Shown piece by piece: positions 17,986 to 27,168 of a stretch of DNA of 64,000 nucleotides; the stretch's first letter is position 1, and each line of letters begins with the position of its first letter. This DNA comes from Arcicella sp040387735 (GTDB lineage: Bacteria; Bacteroidota; Bacteroidia; Cytophagales; Spirosomataceae), in NCBI GenBank assembly GCA_040387735.1, contig JAZKDE010000027.1:34797-98796 (forward strand). The letters are read 5' to 3'. The translations under genes were made by a program, and so were the position numbers. The notes under the pieces were generated by a model. That model had not been told where the DNA came from, did not search any database, and saw only the letters and a list, made by a program, of their open reading frames with translations.

Positions 17986-19032
17986 TCATTCTTTACATTT
18001 GTAATGAATTTCGCTTAAATTTCTCAGTTGTTCTGCTGCTCTTTCGGGCGTAATATCTCTCTGTGGATTTGCCAATAATTCGTAGCCAACCATGAATTTT
18101 TTAACCGTTGCCGAACGTAATAACGGAGGAAAAAAATGAATATGCCAATGCCAACCTTCCGGATTTTCGGCTTGAGTGGGTGCTTGGTGAATCCCCGCTG
18201 AATAGGGAAATGAAGTACTAAAAAGATTGTCGTAGCGAGTTGTCAGTCGTCTAACAATATCGGCTAAATCGTCTTTCTCATTTTCGGTCATTTCTGAAAT
18301 ATACGGCATTGGTCTTTTAGGAATCAAAAGGGTTTCAAATGGCCAAATTGCCCAAAAAGGAACAACAACTAAGAAATTATCATTTTCAAGGACAATTCGC
18401 TCTTTTTCAGTTAATTCCAATTGAACATAGTCTTCTAAAAGTGTTTTTTTATAGGTCCTGAAATAGACTTTTTGATTTTTAGTTTCTTTTATAATTTCTA
18501 CTGGAATATTGCTCGAAGCCCAAATTTGCCCGTGCGGATGCGGATTGGAACAGCCCATAATTTCGCCCTTATTTTCAAAAATCTGAACGTAATTTATTTC
18601 TTTTCGCTGACGAAAATCTTCAAATTCTGAAATCCAAGTATCTACTACTTTTCGAATTTCGGGTGTTTTCATTTCTGCCAAAGTCAAATCATGACGGGGC
18701 GAAAAACAAATAACTCTACATTCCCCTTTTACACTTTCGGCTTTCAATAAATTATGCTTCTTGATTTCTCCACTGGGTACATCCGACTGCAATGCGGCAA
18801 AGTCATTTTGAAAAACGTAAGTGTCTGAATAATCTGGATTTACTTCGCCATTTGCCCGTGTATTTTCCGCACATAAATAGCAAGAAGGGTCATGTTGCGG
18901 ACGAGAATCTTTGACAATATCTTCTGTTTTGCCTTGCCACGGACGTTTGGTACGGTGCGGAGAAACCATAACCCAGTCGCCTGTGAGTGGATTTTGTCTG
19001 ATATGAGAATGTTCGTTAAAATCGAAAGTCAT
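17986..19032 (-). CDS. galT: Galactose-1-phosphate uridylyltransferase GalT
   Basis: GalT transfers UMP from UDP-glucose to galactose-1-phosphate in the Leloir pathway. At 348 residues it is family-sized. The zinc ligands C-x-x-C (CYLC, residues 51-54) and the catalytic HPHGQIW motif are present; in that motif the second His at about 167 forms the uridylyl-enzyme intermediate. The C-terminal WHWHIHFFPP motif is intact. It lies 143 nt downstream of galK in the same direction. No galE or galM is visible in the window. Confidence 0.96.
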   Translation of the reverse strand: MTFDFNEHSHIRQNPLTGDWVMVSPHRTKRPWQGKTEDIVKDSRPQHDPSCYLCAENTRANGEVNPDYSDTYVFQNDFAALQSDVPSGEIKKHNLLKAESVKGECRVICFSPRHDLTLAEMKTPEIRKVVDTWISEFEDFRQRKEINYVQIFENKGEIMGCSNPHPHGQIWASSNIPVEIIKETKNQKVYFRTYKKTLLEDYVQLELTEKERIVLENDNFLVVVPFWAIWPFETLLIPKRPMPYISEMTENEKDDLADIVRRLTTRYDNLFSTSFPYSAGIHQAPTQAENPEGWHWHIHFFPPLLRSATVKKFMVGYELLANPQRDITPERAAEQLRNLSEIHYKCKE

Positions 19033-19175
19033 GTTTTTAGAGAATAATTGATAGAGAATAATTAATAGAGAATCACTATTTTCTACTAATTATACTGAAA
19101 ATATTTATGGCATTTTAATCCAAGGATACGGGGTGATTTATTGATTATCAAAATGTTAGTCTGTTCGATTTTCCC

Positions 19176-20348
19176 TTATAATGCAATTATCTCCGTTCCG
19201 TTTGCCGTGACAACGCTGTACATTTTTAGTTTTACGCCAGTTTCTTGTTCATAACTGACTGATAGTTTGGCATATAGGTCATCAATTGCATCGGCTTTAA
19301 TCAAATTTATCGTGCAACCTCCGAAACCTCCGCCCATCATTCTCGAACCCAAAACGGATGGTTCGTGCCAAACTGCATCTACCAAAAAGTCTAATTCTTT
19401 ACAACTTACTTCGTATAAATGGCGTAAACCTTCGTGAGTTGCGGTCATGTTTATACCAAAATCTTGAAGATTTCCTACTTGCAAATCTTCGCAAGCCGTA
19501 AGCATTCGTTGGTTTTCTTCAATAACGTATTGACAACGATTATAAACCACAGGATTTAATTGACTCCGACTCGACTGTAACCAAGCGGAAGGAACTTGAC
19601 TTAAATTCTGAACTGATTTGTCAAAGTGTTTTCTGAAAAAAGCTAAACCTTCTTCACATTGCAAGCGACGTACATTGTACTCAGAATCCACTAAATTGTG
19701 TTTTACACCCGTATCAAAAAGTACAATTTTATAGTCACCAAGATTTAATGGAAAGTATTGATAATCAAGTGTTTCACAGTTTAATTGTAAAACATGATTT
19801 TCTTTTCCGTGAATACTGGCAAACATATCCATAATGCCACATTTTACGCCAATAAATTCATTTTCAGCTTGTTGGACTAATAAAGCAAGTTCCTTTCTAT
19901 TCAAACCTAAACCATTCATTTCATTAATGGCAAAAGCCACTGCACTTTCCAAAGCGGCCGAAGATGACAATCCAGAACCGATTGGAATATCACCCGCCAA
20001 AATGCAATTAAAGGGAAGAACTGATAAGCCTCTTTTGTGAAATTGCTCAACAACTCCCAAAATGTAATCCGCCCAACGATGCTGAGGAAGTGGTTTGAAA
20101 ACACCAAAACGGATGTCAACCGAATCGTCAAAATCTATTGAAATCCATTTGCCCGTTTCTGCATTAGAAGGAGCAATTGCCAAATAAGTAGATTTATCAA
20201 TGGCAGCAGGAAGCACCAAACCGCCGTTATAATCAACGTGTTCACCGATTAGATTAACTCTTCCAGATGACCTAACGAGAGTTGGTTCTGTACTGAAATG
20301 ATCAATATAACGTTGTTTTATTTTTTCTGGAAGTGGATTCATTATCAA
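19176..20348 (-). CDS. galK: Galactokinase GalK
   Basis: GalK phosphorylates alpha-D-galactose to galactose-1-phosphate using ATP. The 390-residue GHMP kinase carries the galactokinase signature GRVNLIGEHVDYNGG (residues 29-43), the ATP-loop GSGLSSSAA and the C-terminal GGGFGGCTI. Two start codons lie two codons apart (20348 and 20342), and either is possible. It is divergent from an AraC-type regulator across a 135-bp intergenic region, and upstream of galT and a glycoside hydrolase in the same direction. Confidence 0.96.
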   Translation of the reverse strand: MIMNPLPEKIKQRYIDHFSTEPTLVRSSGRVNLIGEHVDYNGGLVLPAAIDKSTYLAIAPSNAETGKWISIDFDDSVDIRFGVFKPLPQHRWADYILGVVEQFHKRGLSVLPFNCILAGDIPIGSGLSSSAALESAVAFAINEMNGLGLNRKELALLVQQAENEFIGVKCGIMDMFASIHGKENHVLQLNCETLDYQYFPLNLGDYKIVLFDTGVKHNLVDSEYNVRRLQCEEGLAFFRKHFDKSVQNLSQVPSAWLQSSRSQLNPVVYNRCQYVIEENQRMLTACEDLQVGNLQDFGINMTATHEGLRHLYEVSCKELDFLVDAVWHEPSVLGSRMMGGGFGGCTINLIKADAIDDLYAKLSVSYEQETGVKLKMYSVVTANGTEIIAL

Positions 20349-20483
20349 TTAAAAATATATAATTTTATGATTGGGAGAAATCGTTTTTTTACCTAAGAAT
20401 GTTTTCTGATTTGATTATACAAAGTTTTTTAAAATTTCAGAGGAATAAAAATAGTAAAAATTCTGAAAAAGATAGATAATTTT

Positions 20484-21326
20484 ATGGTTAATAGTTTTTC
20501 AATAATCCTACCACAAACCCAACAGGCCACCTTAGCCCTGCACCCTTTGTGCCAATCGCTTTATTTAACCGAAATGGGGTTTCAATCGAAGGCTTTTTCA
20601 GAAGATAGGGAACGACAAAAAGATACCCAACAATACATCTTGATTTACTGCACCGAAGGCGAAGGGTGGTATCGTGTTCTGAATCAAACATATCAGGTTG
20701 TAGCTAATCAATTTTTTATTTTGCCAGCTTACTGCTCGCACAGTTACGCCCCTAATCCAGAAAATCCTTGGACAATTTATTGGCTACATTTCTTTGGGAC
20801 AAATGCACGGTCGATGGTAAATTTTCTACACGGTGAAAATCAGTACGCCCCTGTTGATATTAAATTTTCAGAGAATAGGATTCAATTATTCAGAGAAATA
20901 TTCAGTTACGCCGAACAAACGCAGGAAATTAATCACCTAATTTATGCCTGCAATTATTTGAATCACCTATTAATTTCCTTCAAAACATTGGACAAAGAAA
21001 ATAACCTGCGAAGTGAAGGAGTGGAGAGAGTTATCAAAATGATGAAAGATAATCTGGGAAGGATATTTAAACTCGCTGATTTTGTGGAGGTTTCGGGTTT
21101 GTCTGCTTCGCATTTTTCGGCAATTTTCAAAGCTGAACTGAATCAATCCCCTATGAGCTATTTTAATTTCTTGAAAATTCAACAAGCGTGTCAGTTATTG
21201 AAAAATACCAATTATTCCGTCAAGAAAATTGCGTTGGAAGTAGGCTTTGATGATTCATATCATTTTGCTCGCATTTTTGAGAACACCATGAGTATTGCCC
21301 CAGGAAGATTTCGGAAGAGGAAGTAG
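20484..21326 (+). CDS. AraC-family regulator, likely of the gal genes
   Basis: A 280-residue AraC/XylS activator. The N-terminal ~150 residues form a cupin-like sugar-sensing domain (CTEGEGWYRV, then the FFILPAYCSHSYAP turn). The C-terminal ~95 residues carry two helix-turn-helix motifs (LADFVEVSGLSASHFSAIFK and KIALEVGFDDSYHFARIFE). It is divergent from galK, so it probably activates galKT in response to galactose or an oligosaccharide. That is inferred from position only. Confidence 0.9.
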   Translation: MVNSFSIILPQTQQATLALHPLCQSLYLTEMGFQSKAFSEDRERQKDTQQYILIYCTEGEGWYRVLNQTYQVVANQFFILPAYCSHSYAPNPENPWTIYWLHFFGTNARSMVNFLHGENQYAPVDIKFSENRIQLFREIFSYAEQTQEINHLIYACNYLNHLLISFKTLDKENNLRSEGVERVIKMMKDNLGRIFKLADFVEVSGLSASHFSAIFKAELNQSPMSYFNFLKIQQACQLLKNTNYSVKKIALEVGFDDSYHFARIFENTMSIAPGRFRKRK

Positions 21327-21337
21327 GCGTAAAAAAG

Positions 21338-21370
21338 AAAGTCCAATCATTGGAAAATGATTGGACTTTA
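21338..21370 (+). terminator. Hairpin after the AraC gene
   Basis: A perfect 14-bp stem AAAGTCCAATCATT/AATGATTGGACTTT with a 4-nt loop, 11 nt after the stop. It lacks a long T run, so it is a weak intrinsic terminator at best. Confidence 0.55.
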
Positions 21371-21394
21371 GTAGAGAGTATAATAACTAAGCCC
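21371..21394. repeat. Candidate left attachment site of the genomic island
   Basis: GTAGAGAGT at 21371-21379 is identical to 53209-53217, the 3' end of tRNA-Ser. After 11 further bases, GCCCCCTCGACCT resembles the tRNA segment AACCCCCGGACCT at nearly the same spacing. This looks like a degraded copy of the tRNA 3' half. It is short enough that chance cannot be excluded. Confidence 0.4.
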
Positions 21395-21845
21395 CCTCGA
21401 CCTTTTTTTCTAAACAACAAAATTGTGTTTAACAATACTATTTTGTTTAGTAATTTTTCCCTCTTTTTAAAATTTAAAACAATGATATGTAAATATTTTC
21501 AGATTTTGAATTGTTACTATGAAAAACAGGGAATAATAGAGGAAATGTTGTGACTTATAGCAGTTTGTGTTGATACTATTTTTAAAATAAACTACTAAAT
21601 TTGTAGATTTTATAGACTTTGATTTTTGTTTAAATTCATAAATTGTGATGCGGTCGGTTAAACGATATATTGAAATGATGAATAAAAAATATCATTAAAC
21701 ATCAATTCTAAATTTTGCATTTTTATCGAGGTATTAGTTTGAAGTTTAGGGTTTTAATGAAGGTTTGATGGATTTTATAGTGAAGAGAATATCAAAAAAA
21801 TAGAACTTTTAGTAGTACTATTTCAAAGTTGTTTATATTTAAGTA
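21395..21845. other. Intergenic region left of the defence locus
   Basis: I see no gene and no repeat. The DNA is very AT-rich, with stop codons in all frames. It separates the chromosomal gal cluster from the defence operon promoter. Confidence 0.5.
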
Positions 21846-21875
21846 TTGGGAAGGATAATTAAGGTAGTAATTTTG
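21846..21875 (+). promoter_or_regulatory. Bacteroidota-type promoter of the ssp operon
   Basis: TTG at 21846-21848, a 19-nt spacer and TAATTTTG at 21868-21875 match the Bacteroidota consensus TTG-N19-TAnnTTTG exactly. Transcription would start near 21882, leaving a 5' leader of roughly 93 nt before the DUF4007 gene. Confidence 0.7.
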
Positions 21876-21974
21876 TGAAATCTGATTATAGAAGCTTTAC
21901 TGAAAATATTTATGGTATTTGCTATTTGTAAAAGTAATTTGATAAAGTAAAATAAGAGAAATTAGATATTAAGT

Positions 21975-22871
21975 ATGATACAAAATGAATTTAAACGGTT
22001 TTCTTTTTCAGGGCATGAATCTTTTCAATGTCGAAATCTTTGGCTAAAAAAGGGCTATGATTTCGTAAAAAAAGGAAAATCATTCACAGATGAAGATGCT
22101 GTTGTTGAATTGGGAGTAGGTAAAAATATGGTTTCTTCAATTCGCTACTGGATGAAAGCGTTTGATATTTTAGACACTGATGATAAACTAACAATACTTG
22201 CACATAAATTATTAGCTGACGATGGCTGGGACCCATTCTTGGAAGATGAGGCAAGTCTATGGTTATTACACTACCATTTAGTGACATCAGGCTATGCAAC
22301 TACTTATAATTTACTTTTCAATGAACTAAGAAGGGAAAAAATTGAGTTTAGTAAAGAGGCATTTACATCTTTTGTATTAAGAAAGGCTGAAACACAAAAT
22401 GCGTCTGTTAATAAAAATACAATAAATGCTGACTTTGAAGTAATGCTAAAGCTTTACAATCGAACAAATGCACAAAGCAACGACAAGGAAGATGGTTTTT
22501 CTGGTCTTTTGGCAGAGTTAGAAATCATGCGTAACTTTAATAGAAGTGAACACGAATATTATGTAATAGAGACAAACAAAAAAAAACAAATTTCCTATCA
22601 TTTAATTTTGTACGGAATTTTGAAAAGTTCAGGTTCTTCTCTATCTGTGAATTTTTCCGCAATAGACCAAGATTATAATAGTGTTGGGAGCGTATTTGCA
22701 ATAAACCGTTCTGGGTTAATTATTAAAATTGATGAAATTACAAGTGATGTTAATTATGAGAATGAAATCATTTTTAGCGACCAAGCAGGAATAAAAGAAT
22801 TACAATTTCGCTCACGTCCAGAGCCAATTACCATTTTAGAACAATATTATTCATCTGTTTATGCAGGATAA
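21975..22871 (+). CDS. sspB: DUF4007 protein, SspB-like phosphorothioation component
   Basis: A 298-residue DUF4007 protein. The opening FSFSGHESFQCRNLWLKKGYDFV and the helix-turn-helix-like segment ELGVGKNMVSSIRYWMKAF are the family core. In the SspABCD single-strand phosphorothioation system the DUF4007 protein is SspB, described as a DNA nickase that opens the strand for sulfur insertion. The gene is first in a tightly packed operon and overlaps sspC by 11 nt. The family call is firm. The SspB role rests on the family plus the ATPase and PAPS-reductase neighbours. Confidence 0.82.
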   Translation: MIQNEFKRFSFSGHESFQCRNLWLKKGYDFVKKGKSFTDEDAVVELGVGKNMVSSIRYWMKAFDILDTDDKLTILAHKLLADDGWDPFLEDEASLWLLHYHLVTSGYATTYNLLFNELRREKIEFSKEAFTSFVLRKAETQNASVNKNTINADFEVMLKLYNRTNAQSNDKEDGFSGLLAELEIMRNFNRSEHEYYVIETNKKKQISYHLILYGILKSSGSSLSVNFSAIDQDYNSVGSVFAINRSGLIIKIDEITSDVNYENEIIFSDQAGIKELQFRSRPEPITILEQYYSSVYAG

Positions 22872-25800
22872 AAATTATAACGTTTCAGTTAACATTATAC
22901 GGGATTATGACCGTGAACTAACTTATTATCGTACACCGAATGCCGAACGAGTTGTGAATCAATTGGTGAATGATTTTAAAAAAGGTGTCCGTTCATTCAC
23001 TATTATTGGGTCGTATGGTACAGGTAAATCATCCTTATTATGGGCTTTTCAGCAGAGTTTAAACAAGAAAAATAGAGACCTATTTGAAGTAAATTTAATT
23101 AGTAATCCAAAGGTTCAGTTTGTAAACTTCATTGGAGAATATAAATCAATGATAGATACATTTTCTGATGCTTTTGGAGTAATAAATACTCAAGACCAAC
23201 AGAAATACATACTCTCTGAGATATTTAATCAGTACCATGATTTAGGTAAAAATAGTGGAAATCCTCTTCTAATATTAGTCATTGATGAATTCGGAAAGTT
23301 TTTAGAATATGCTGTAAAGAACGAACCTGAAAAAGAACTATATTTTATTCAACAATTAGCCGAATTTGTAAATAATCCTGATTATAATATCTGTTTGATT
23401 ACAACAATACACCAAAGTTTTGATGCTTACGGAAATGGTCTCGACCGAACACAAAAGCAAGAGTGGATAAAAGTAAAGGGAAGGTTTCAAGAAATTACCT
23501 TTAATGAGCCTGTCGAGCAATTATTATATTTAGCTTCTCAACATATTAATGCTCAACAAACAGTCAATTCTGAAGAGATTATTTACAATGCTTTACAAAT
23601 TGCAAGAGAAACAAAAGCATTTAGATTTGAAAAAAAAATTGAGGATGAGCAAAATATTGCATCTAAACTATTCCCATTAGAGATAATGTCTGCCAATGCT
23701 TTGACTCTTTGTCTTCAAAAGTATGGGCAAAATGAAAGGTCTCTTTTTTCATTTTTAGCGTCACAGGATTATACAGGTATCAGTCATTTTAAGACTTCAG
23801 AAGCAAAGCCATTTTATCATGTCGCCAAAGTATATGACTATATGATTCACAACTTTCACTCTTTTCTTAATTCAAAGGATAATCCAGATTACACAAATTG
23901 GGCTGGTATTAAAATTGCCTTGGAAAAAGTAGAAGGATTTTATAGAGATGATATTGAGATATATCGTGACTTGATTAAAACAATTGGTCTCTTAGGTATG
24001 ACAACGTCCAGGGGGGCAATCCTTAACGACAGTTTTTTAACTGAATATGGTCGTATTTGCCTGAGAATCAAAAATGTTACACCATACATTGATTCTCTTG
24101 TTCATAAAAAAGTAATTGTTAAAAGAGAGTATAATAGAAGATATGTTTTATTGGACGGTACAGACCTTGATATTAACTTAGCTATTATTGAAGCAGGGAG
24201 TAAAGTTGAGAAAATTACAGACATCACGACTTTATTGAAAAGATATTATAATCTATCGCCAGTACTTGCTAAGATGTACTCTTTTCATTACGGCACTCCA
24301 CGTCTATTTGATTATATAATTTCTGAATTACCCACGCATAAAGAGCCAAAAGAAGAAATAGATGGTTTTATAAATTTAATTTTTAATGAGTCTCTATCTC
24401 TTGATGAAGTAAAAGAACATTCTAAAATAGAAGAAGAAGCTATCATTTATGGGTTTTATACAAACGTAAATACAATAAAGGAGCTACTTTTTGAAATCCA
24501 GAAAATACAAAAAGTTATTGAAGAAAATACTGAGGATAACACAGCGATAAAAGAGCTTAATTCTATCAAAGCTTATAGTGAACAGTTGCTAAATAATTCC
24601 ATTTTGGATGCTTTCTTTACCCAAGATGTTACTTGGATTTTTAAAGGATATGAACATAAAATTTCTAATAGAAAAGAGTTCAATAAATTTCTTTCGCAAG
24701 TTTGTATTGAAATATACCCGAAAACTCCTGTATTTAAAAATGAGTTGGTGAATAAGCATAAGATTTCAGGGTCGATTCATACTGCGAAAAAATATTTTAC
24801 TAATCAATTAATTAATTGTTGGAATTTACCTAATCTTGGATTTGATGCTGAGCATTTTCCGCCTCAAAAGATGATTTATTTGACTCTAATAAAGGAAAAT
24901 GGATTAGAGTTACACTCTGGAGAGAGTAATTTTATATCAGAAGTTTCAAAAGAATCTACATTTAGAGAGCTTTGGGAGTATTGTAATAGTTTTTTGCATA
25001 AGTCTCGAAATAGTTCAAGAAAAGTGTCGGAGTTGATGGAGCTACTAACAAAACGACCATTTAAGCTAAAGCAAGGTTTAATTGATTTTTGGGTAATAAC
25101 TTATCTGTTTACTAAGCGTAACGATTTTGCACTTTTTGGAGATGGAGTATATATCCCTGATATTTCAAAGGATATATTAGATTTAATAATGAAAGCTCCT
25201 CATAGATACGAAATTAAAGCGTTTGATTTGGAAGGTGTCAAATTAGATTTATTTAATCGTTATCGAATATTAATAAATAAAGGGACAGAGGATAGATTAA
25301 GTAACGATTTATTCATCGAAACTATTAAACCATTTATTGTTTTTTTTAGCGAATTACCTTTTTATGCTAAAAATACGAAACGGTTAAATAAAGAGACTAT
25401 TACAATTAGAGAGACTATTGCTAAATCAAAAGACCCAGAAAAAACCTTCTTTGAAGACTTCCCTATAGCATTAGGATATTCTATTGAATCTCTTCAATCT
25501 TCAGAAGATAGCTTAGAAAATTATGCAAACCGCCTACAAGAAGCAATTCGAGAGATGAGGGTATCTTTCAGTGAATTAGTTGCAAGATTTGAAAATATGA
25601 TTTTAGCTGATTTTATAGGAAAAACAATACCATTTGAAGATTATAGGAAACAACTTCAAGATAGGTATAAGAACCTTCATAAATCATTATTATTAACAAA
25701 TCAGAAAACGTTTATACAACGGATTGATTCTCCATTAGATGACCAAACTATGTGGCTTAGCTCAATAGCACAAGCACTGACAGGTAAATCATTAGATATG

Positions 25801-26094
25801 TTCAGAGATGAGGACGAGGTATTACTCCATGACCGATTTAAGCGAATGATTTTGGATTTAGATACTTTAACAACCATTTCTAAAACAGATATAGATAACG
25901 AAAAAGAAGAAATGATAAGTCTGGAGATTAGTTCATTTGTGGATGGTGTTAAGAAGAGTTTAGTTCGTTTTCCAAAAAGTAAACAACCACAAATAACAAA
26001 AATGGAGGGAACTATCAGGGAACAGTTATCAGGAGATAATTCAATGGATATTGCCGCACTTACTAATCTTTTAAAAGAACTTTTAAATAAATGA
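22861..26094 (+). CDS. sspC: Large P-loop ATPase, SspC-like
   Basis: A 1077-residue AAA-type ATPase. Walker A is GSYGTGKSS (residues 50-58), Walker B is ILVIDEFGK (about 138-146), and a sensor-like ITTIHQS follows. The remaining ~800 residues are helical, with no family I can name, and include charged stretches likely to form coiled coils. Its place between DUF4007 and the PAPS-reductase-like gene matches SspC, the ATPase of the Ssp machinery. A large ATPase of BrxC type is an alternative, but the BREX partner PglZ is absent. It overlaps both neighbours (11 and 4 nt), so it is translationally coupled. Confidence 0.78.
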   Translation: MQDKNYNVSVNIIRDYDRELTYYRTPNAERVVNQLVNDFKKGVRSFTIIGSYGTGKSSLLWAFQQSLNKKNRDLFEVNLISNPKVQFVNFIGEYKSMIDTFSDAFGVINTQDQQKYILSEIFNQYHDLGKNSGNPLLILVIDEFGKFLEYAVKNEPEKELYFIQQLAEFVNNPDYNICLITTIHQSFDAYGNGLDRTQKQEWIKVKGRFQEITFNEPVEQLLYLASQHINAQQTVNSEEIIYNALQIARETKAFRFEKKIEDEQNIASKLFPLEIMSANALTLCLQKYGQNERSLFSFLASQDYTGISHFKTSEAKPFYHVAKVYDYMIHNFHSFLNSKDNPDYTNWAGIKIALEKVEGFYRDDIEIYRDLIKTIGLLGMTTSRGAILNDSFLTEYGRICLRIKNVTPYIDSLVHKKVIVKREYNRRYVLLDGTDLDINLAIIEAGSKVEKITDITTLLKRYYNLSPVLAKMYSFHYGTPRLFDYIISELPTHKEPKEEIDGFINLIFNESLSLDEVKEHSKIEEEAIIYGFYTNVNTIKELLFEIQKIQKVIEENTEDNTAIKELNSIKAYSEQLLNNSILDAFFTQDVTWIFKGYEHKISNRKEFNKFLSQVCIEIYPKTPVFKNELVNKHKISGSIHTAKKYFTNQLINCWNLPNLGFDAEHFPPQKMIYLTLIKENGLELHSGESNFISEVSKESTFRELWEYCNSFLHKSRNSSRKVSELMELLTKRPFKLKQGLIDFWVITYLFTKRNDFALFGDGVYIPDISKDILDLIMKAPHRYEIKAFDLEGVKLDLFNRYRILINKGTEDRLSNDLFIETIKPFIVFFSELPFYAKNTKRLNKETITIRETIAKSKDPEKTFFEDFPIALGYSIESLQSSEDSLENYANRLQEAIREMRVSFSELVARFENMILADFIGKTIPFEDYRKQLQDRYKNLHKSLLLTNQKTFIQRIDSPLDDQTMWLSSIAQALTGKSLDMFRDEDEVLLHDRFKRMILDLDTLTTISKTDIDNEKEEMISLEISSFVDGVKKSLVRFPKSKQPQITKMEGTIREQLSGDNSMDIAALTNLLKELLNK

Positions 26095-27164
26095 GCAATG
26101 TAAGACACGTTTTAGGGATTTCGGGAGGGAAAGATAGTGCAGCCCTTTCCTTATATATGAAAGATAAATATCCAGACATGGATATTGAATATTATACTTG
26201 TGACACTGGAAAAGAATTGAGCGAAACTTATGAACTAATAGAAAAACTTAATTCTGTTTTAGGTAAAACAATTATTCAAAAGAAAGCAGCTGATGGAAGT
26301 AACCTTGACCCGTTTGANNNNNNNNNNTCTAATTCAAGATGGTGTACTAAAAAGTTGAAACTTGACCCTTTTGAAGAGTTTGTTGGCGATGACCCTGTAA
26401 TTTCTTATGTTGGCATTCGTGGTGATGAAGACCGAGAGGGTTATATCTCTAAAAAAACTAATATTCAATCTATTTTTCCATTTAGAAAGAATATTTGGAG
26501 TGAAGATGTTGTAGTTAAAGTTTTATCGAAAGCTAACTTAGAAAATATTCTAAATATTTTTGCTTCATTATCTATCAAATCAGAACGATTTGAAGAGATT
26601 TTAGCCCAACCAATCTCGTTTAATTTCACTCAAGTTCAGAAATTAAACCTTTTATTAGATTGTGATGTAAAAGCCTTTAATAAATTGACCTTTGCTTATT
26701 TGAAAACTACAGATTATCCACTTTCTAAAGTCGATTATTTCCCGCTTGTTGATAATGATGAAGTTTTAGTTAGAGATGATATTTTCAAAATCTTGAAAGA
26801 TAGTGGGGTAGGTGTACCAGCTTATTACAATGAAATTGAGTTTGAGGTAAATGGTAAAAAAGGTAAATATGCTCGTTCTCGTTCGGGGTGCTATTTCTGT
26901 TTTTTTCAGCAAAAAATAGAATGGATTTGGCTATATGAACAACATCCAGAAAAATTTGCGATGGCAATGGAATATGAGAAGGAAGGCTATACTTGGAATC
27001 AAGATGAAACACTTTCTGAAATTATTGCTCCTGCACGTATGGAACAAATAAAAGAAGGATTTATTAAACGTATCGCACGAAATAAGCTAAATACAAAGTC
27101 TCCCTACCTGATTGACATTTTAAGTGATGCTGAGAGCGAAGGGTGTGCAAGTTGTTTTATTTAA
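26091..27164 (+). CDS. sspD: PAPS-reductase-family sulfurtransferase, SspD/DndC-like (contains assembly gap)
   Basis: An ATP-pyrophosphatase of the phosphoadenosine phosphosulfate reductase family, with the PP-loop SGGKDSAALS at residues 11-20. SspD/DndC activates the DNA backbone for sulfur transfer from the desulfurase. Cysteines that could carry a cluster or persulfide appear in SRWCTKKL, SRSGCYFCFF and the C-terminal EGCASCFI. Ten undetermined bases (26318-26327) interrupt it after about residue 75. The frame happens to continue across the Ns, but the true missing length is unknown, so the stated 357 residues are provisional. It overlaps sspC by 4 nt, and DUF262 follows after 4 nt. Confidence 0.85.
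   Translation: MSNVRHVLGISGGKDSAALSLYMKDKYPDMDIEYYTCDTGKELSETYELIEKLNSVLGKTIIQKKAADGSNLDPFXXXXSNSRWCTKKLKLDPFEEFVGDDPVISYVGIRGDEDREGYISKKTNIQSIFPFRKNIWSEDVVVKVLSKANLENILNIFASLSIKSERFEEILAQPISFNFTQVQKLNLLLDCDVKAFNKLTFAYLKTTDYPLSKVDYFPLVDNDEVLVRDDIFKILKDSGVGVPAYYNEIEFEVNGKKGKYARSRSGCYFCFFQQKIEWIWLYEQHPEKFAMAMEYEKEGYTWNQDETLSEIIAPARMEQIKEGFIKRIARNKLNTKSPYLIDILSDAESEGCASCFI
26318..26327. other. Assembly gap (10 N) inside sspD
   Basis: Ten Ns, the usual scaffold placeholder. CTTGACCCGTTTGA just before the gap recurs with one change at 26359-26372, a near-repeat that may have caused the break. Confidence 0.95.
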
Positions 27165-27168
27165 AAAT

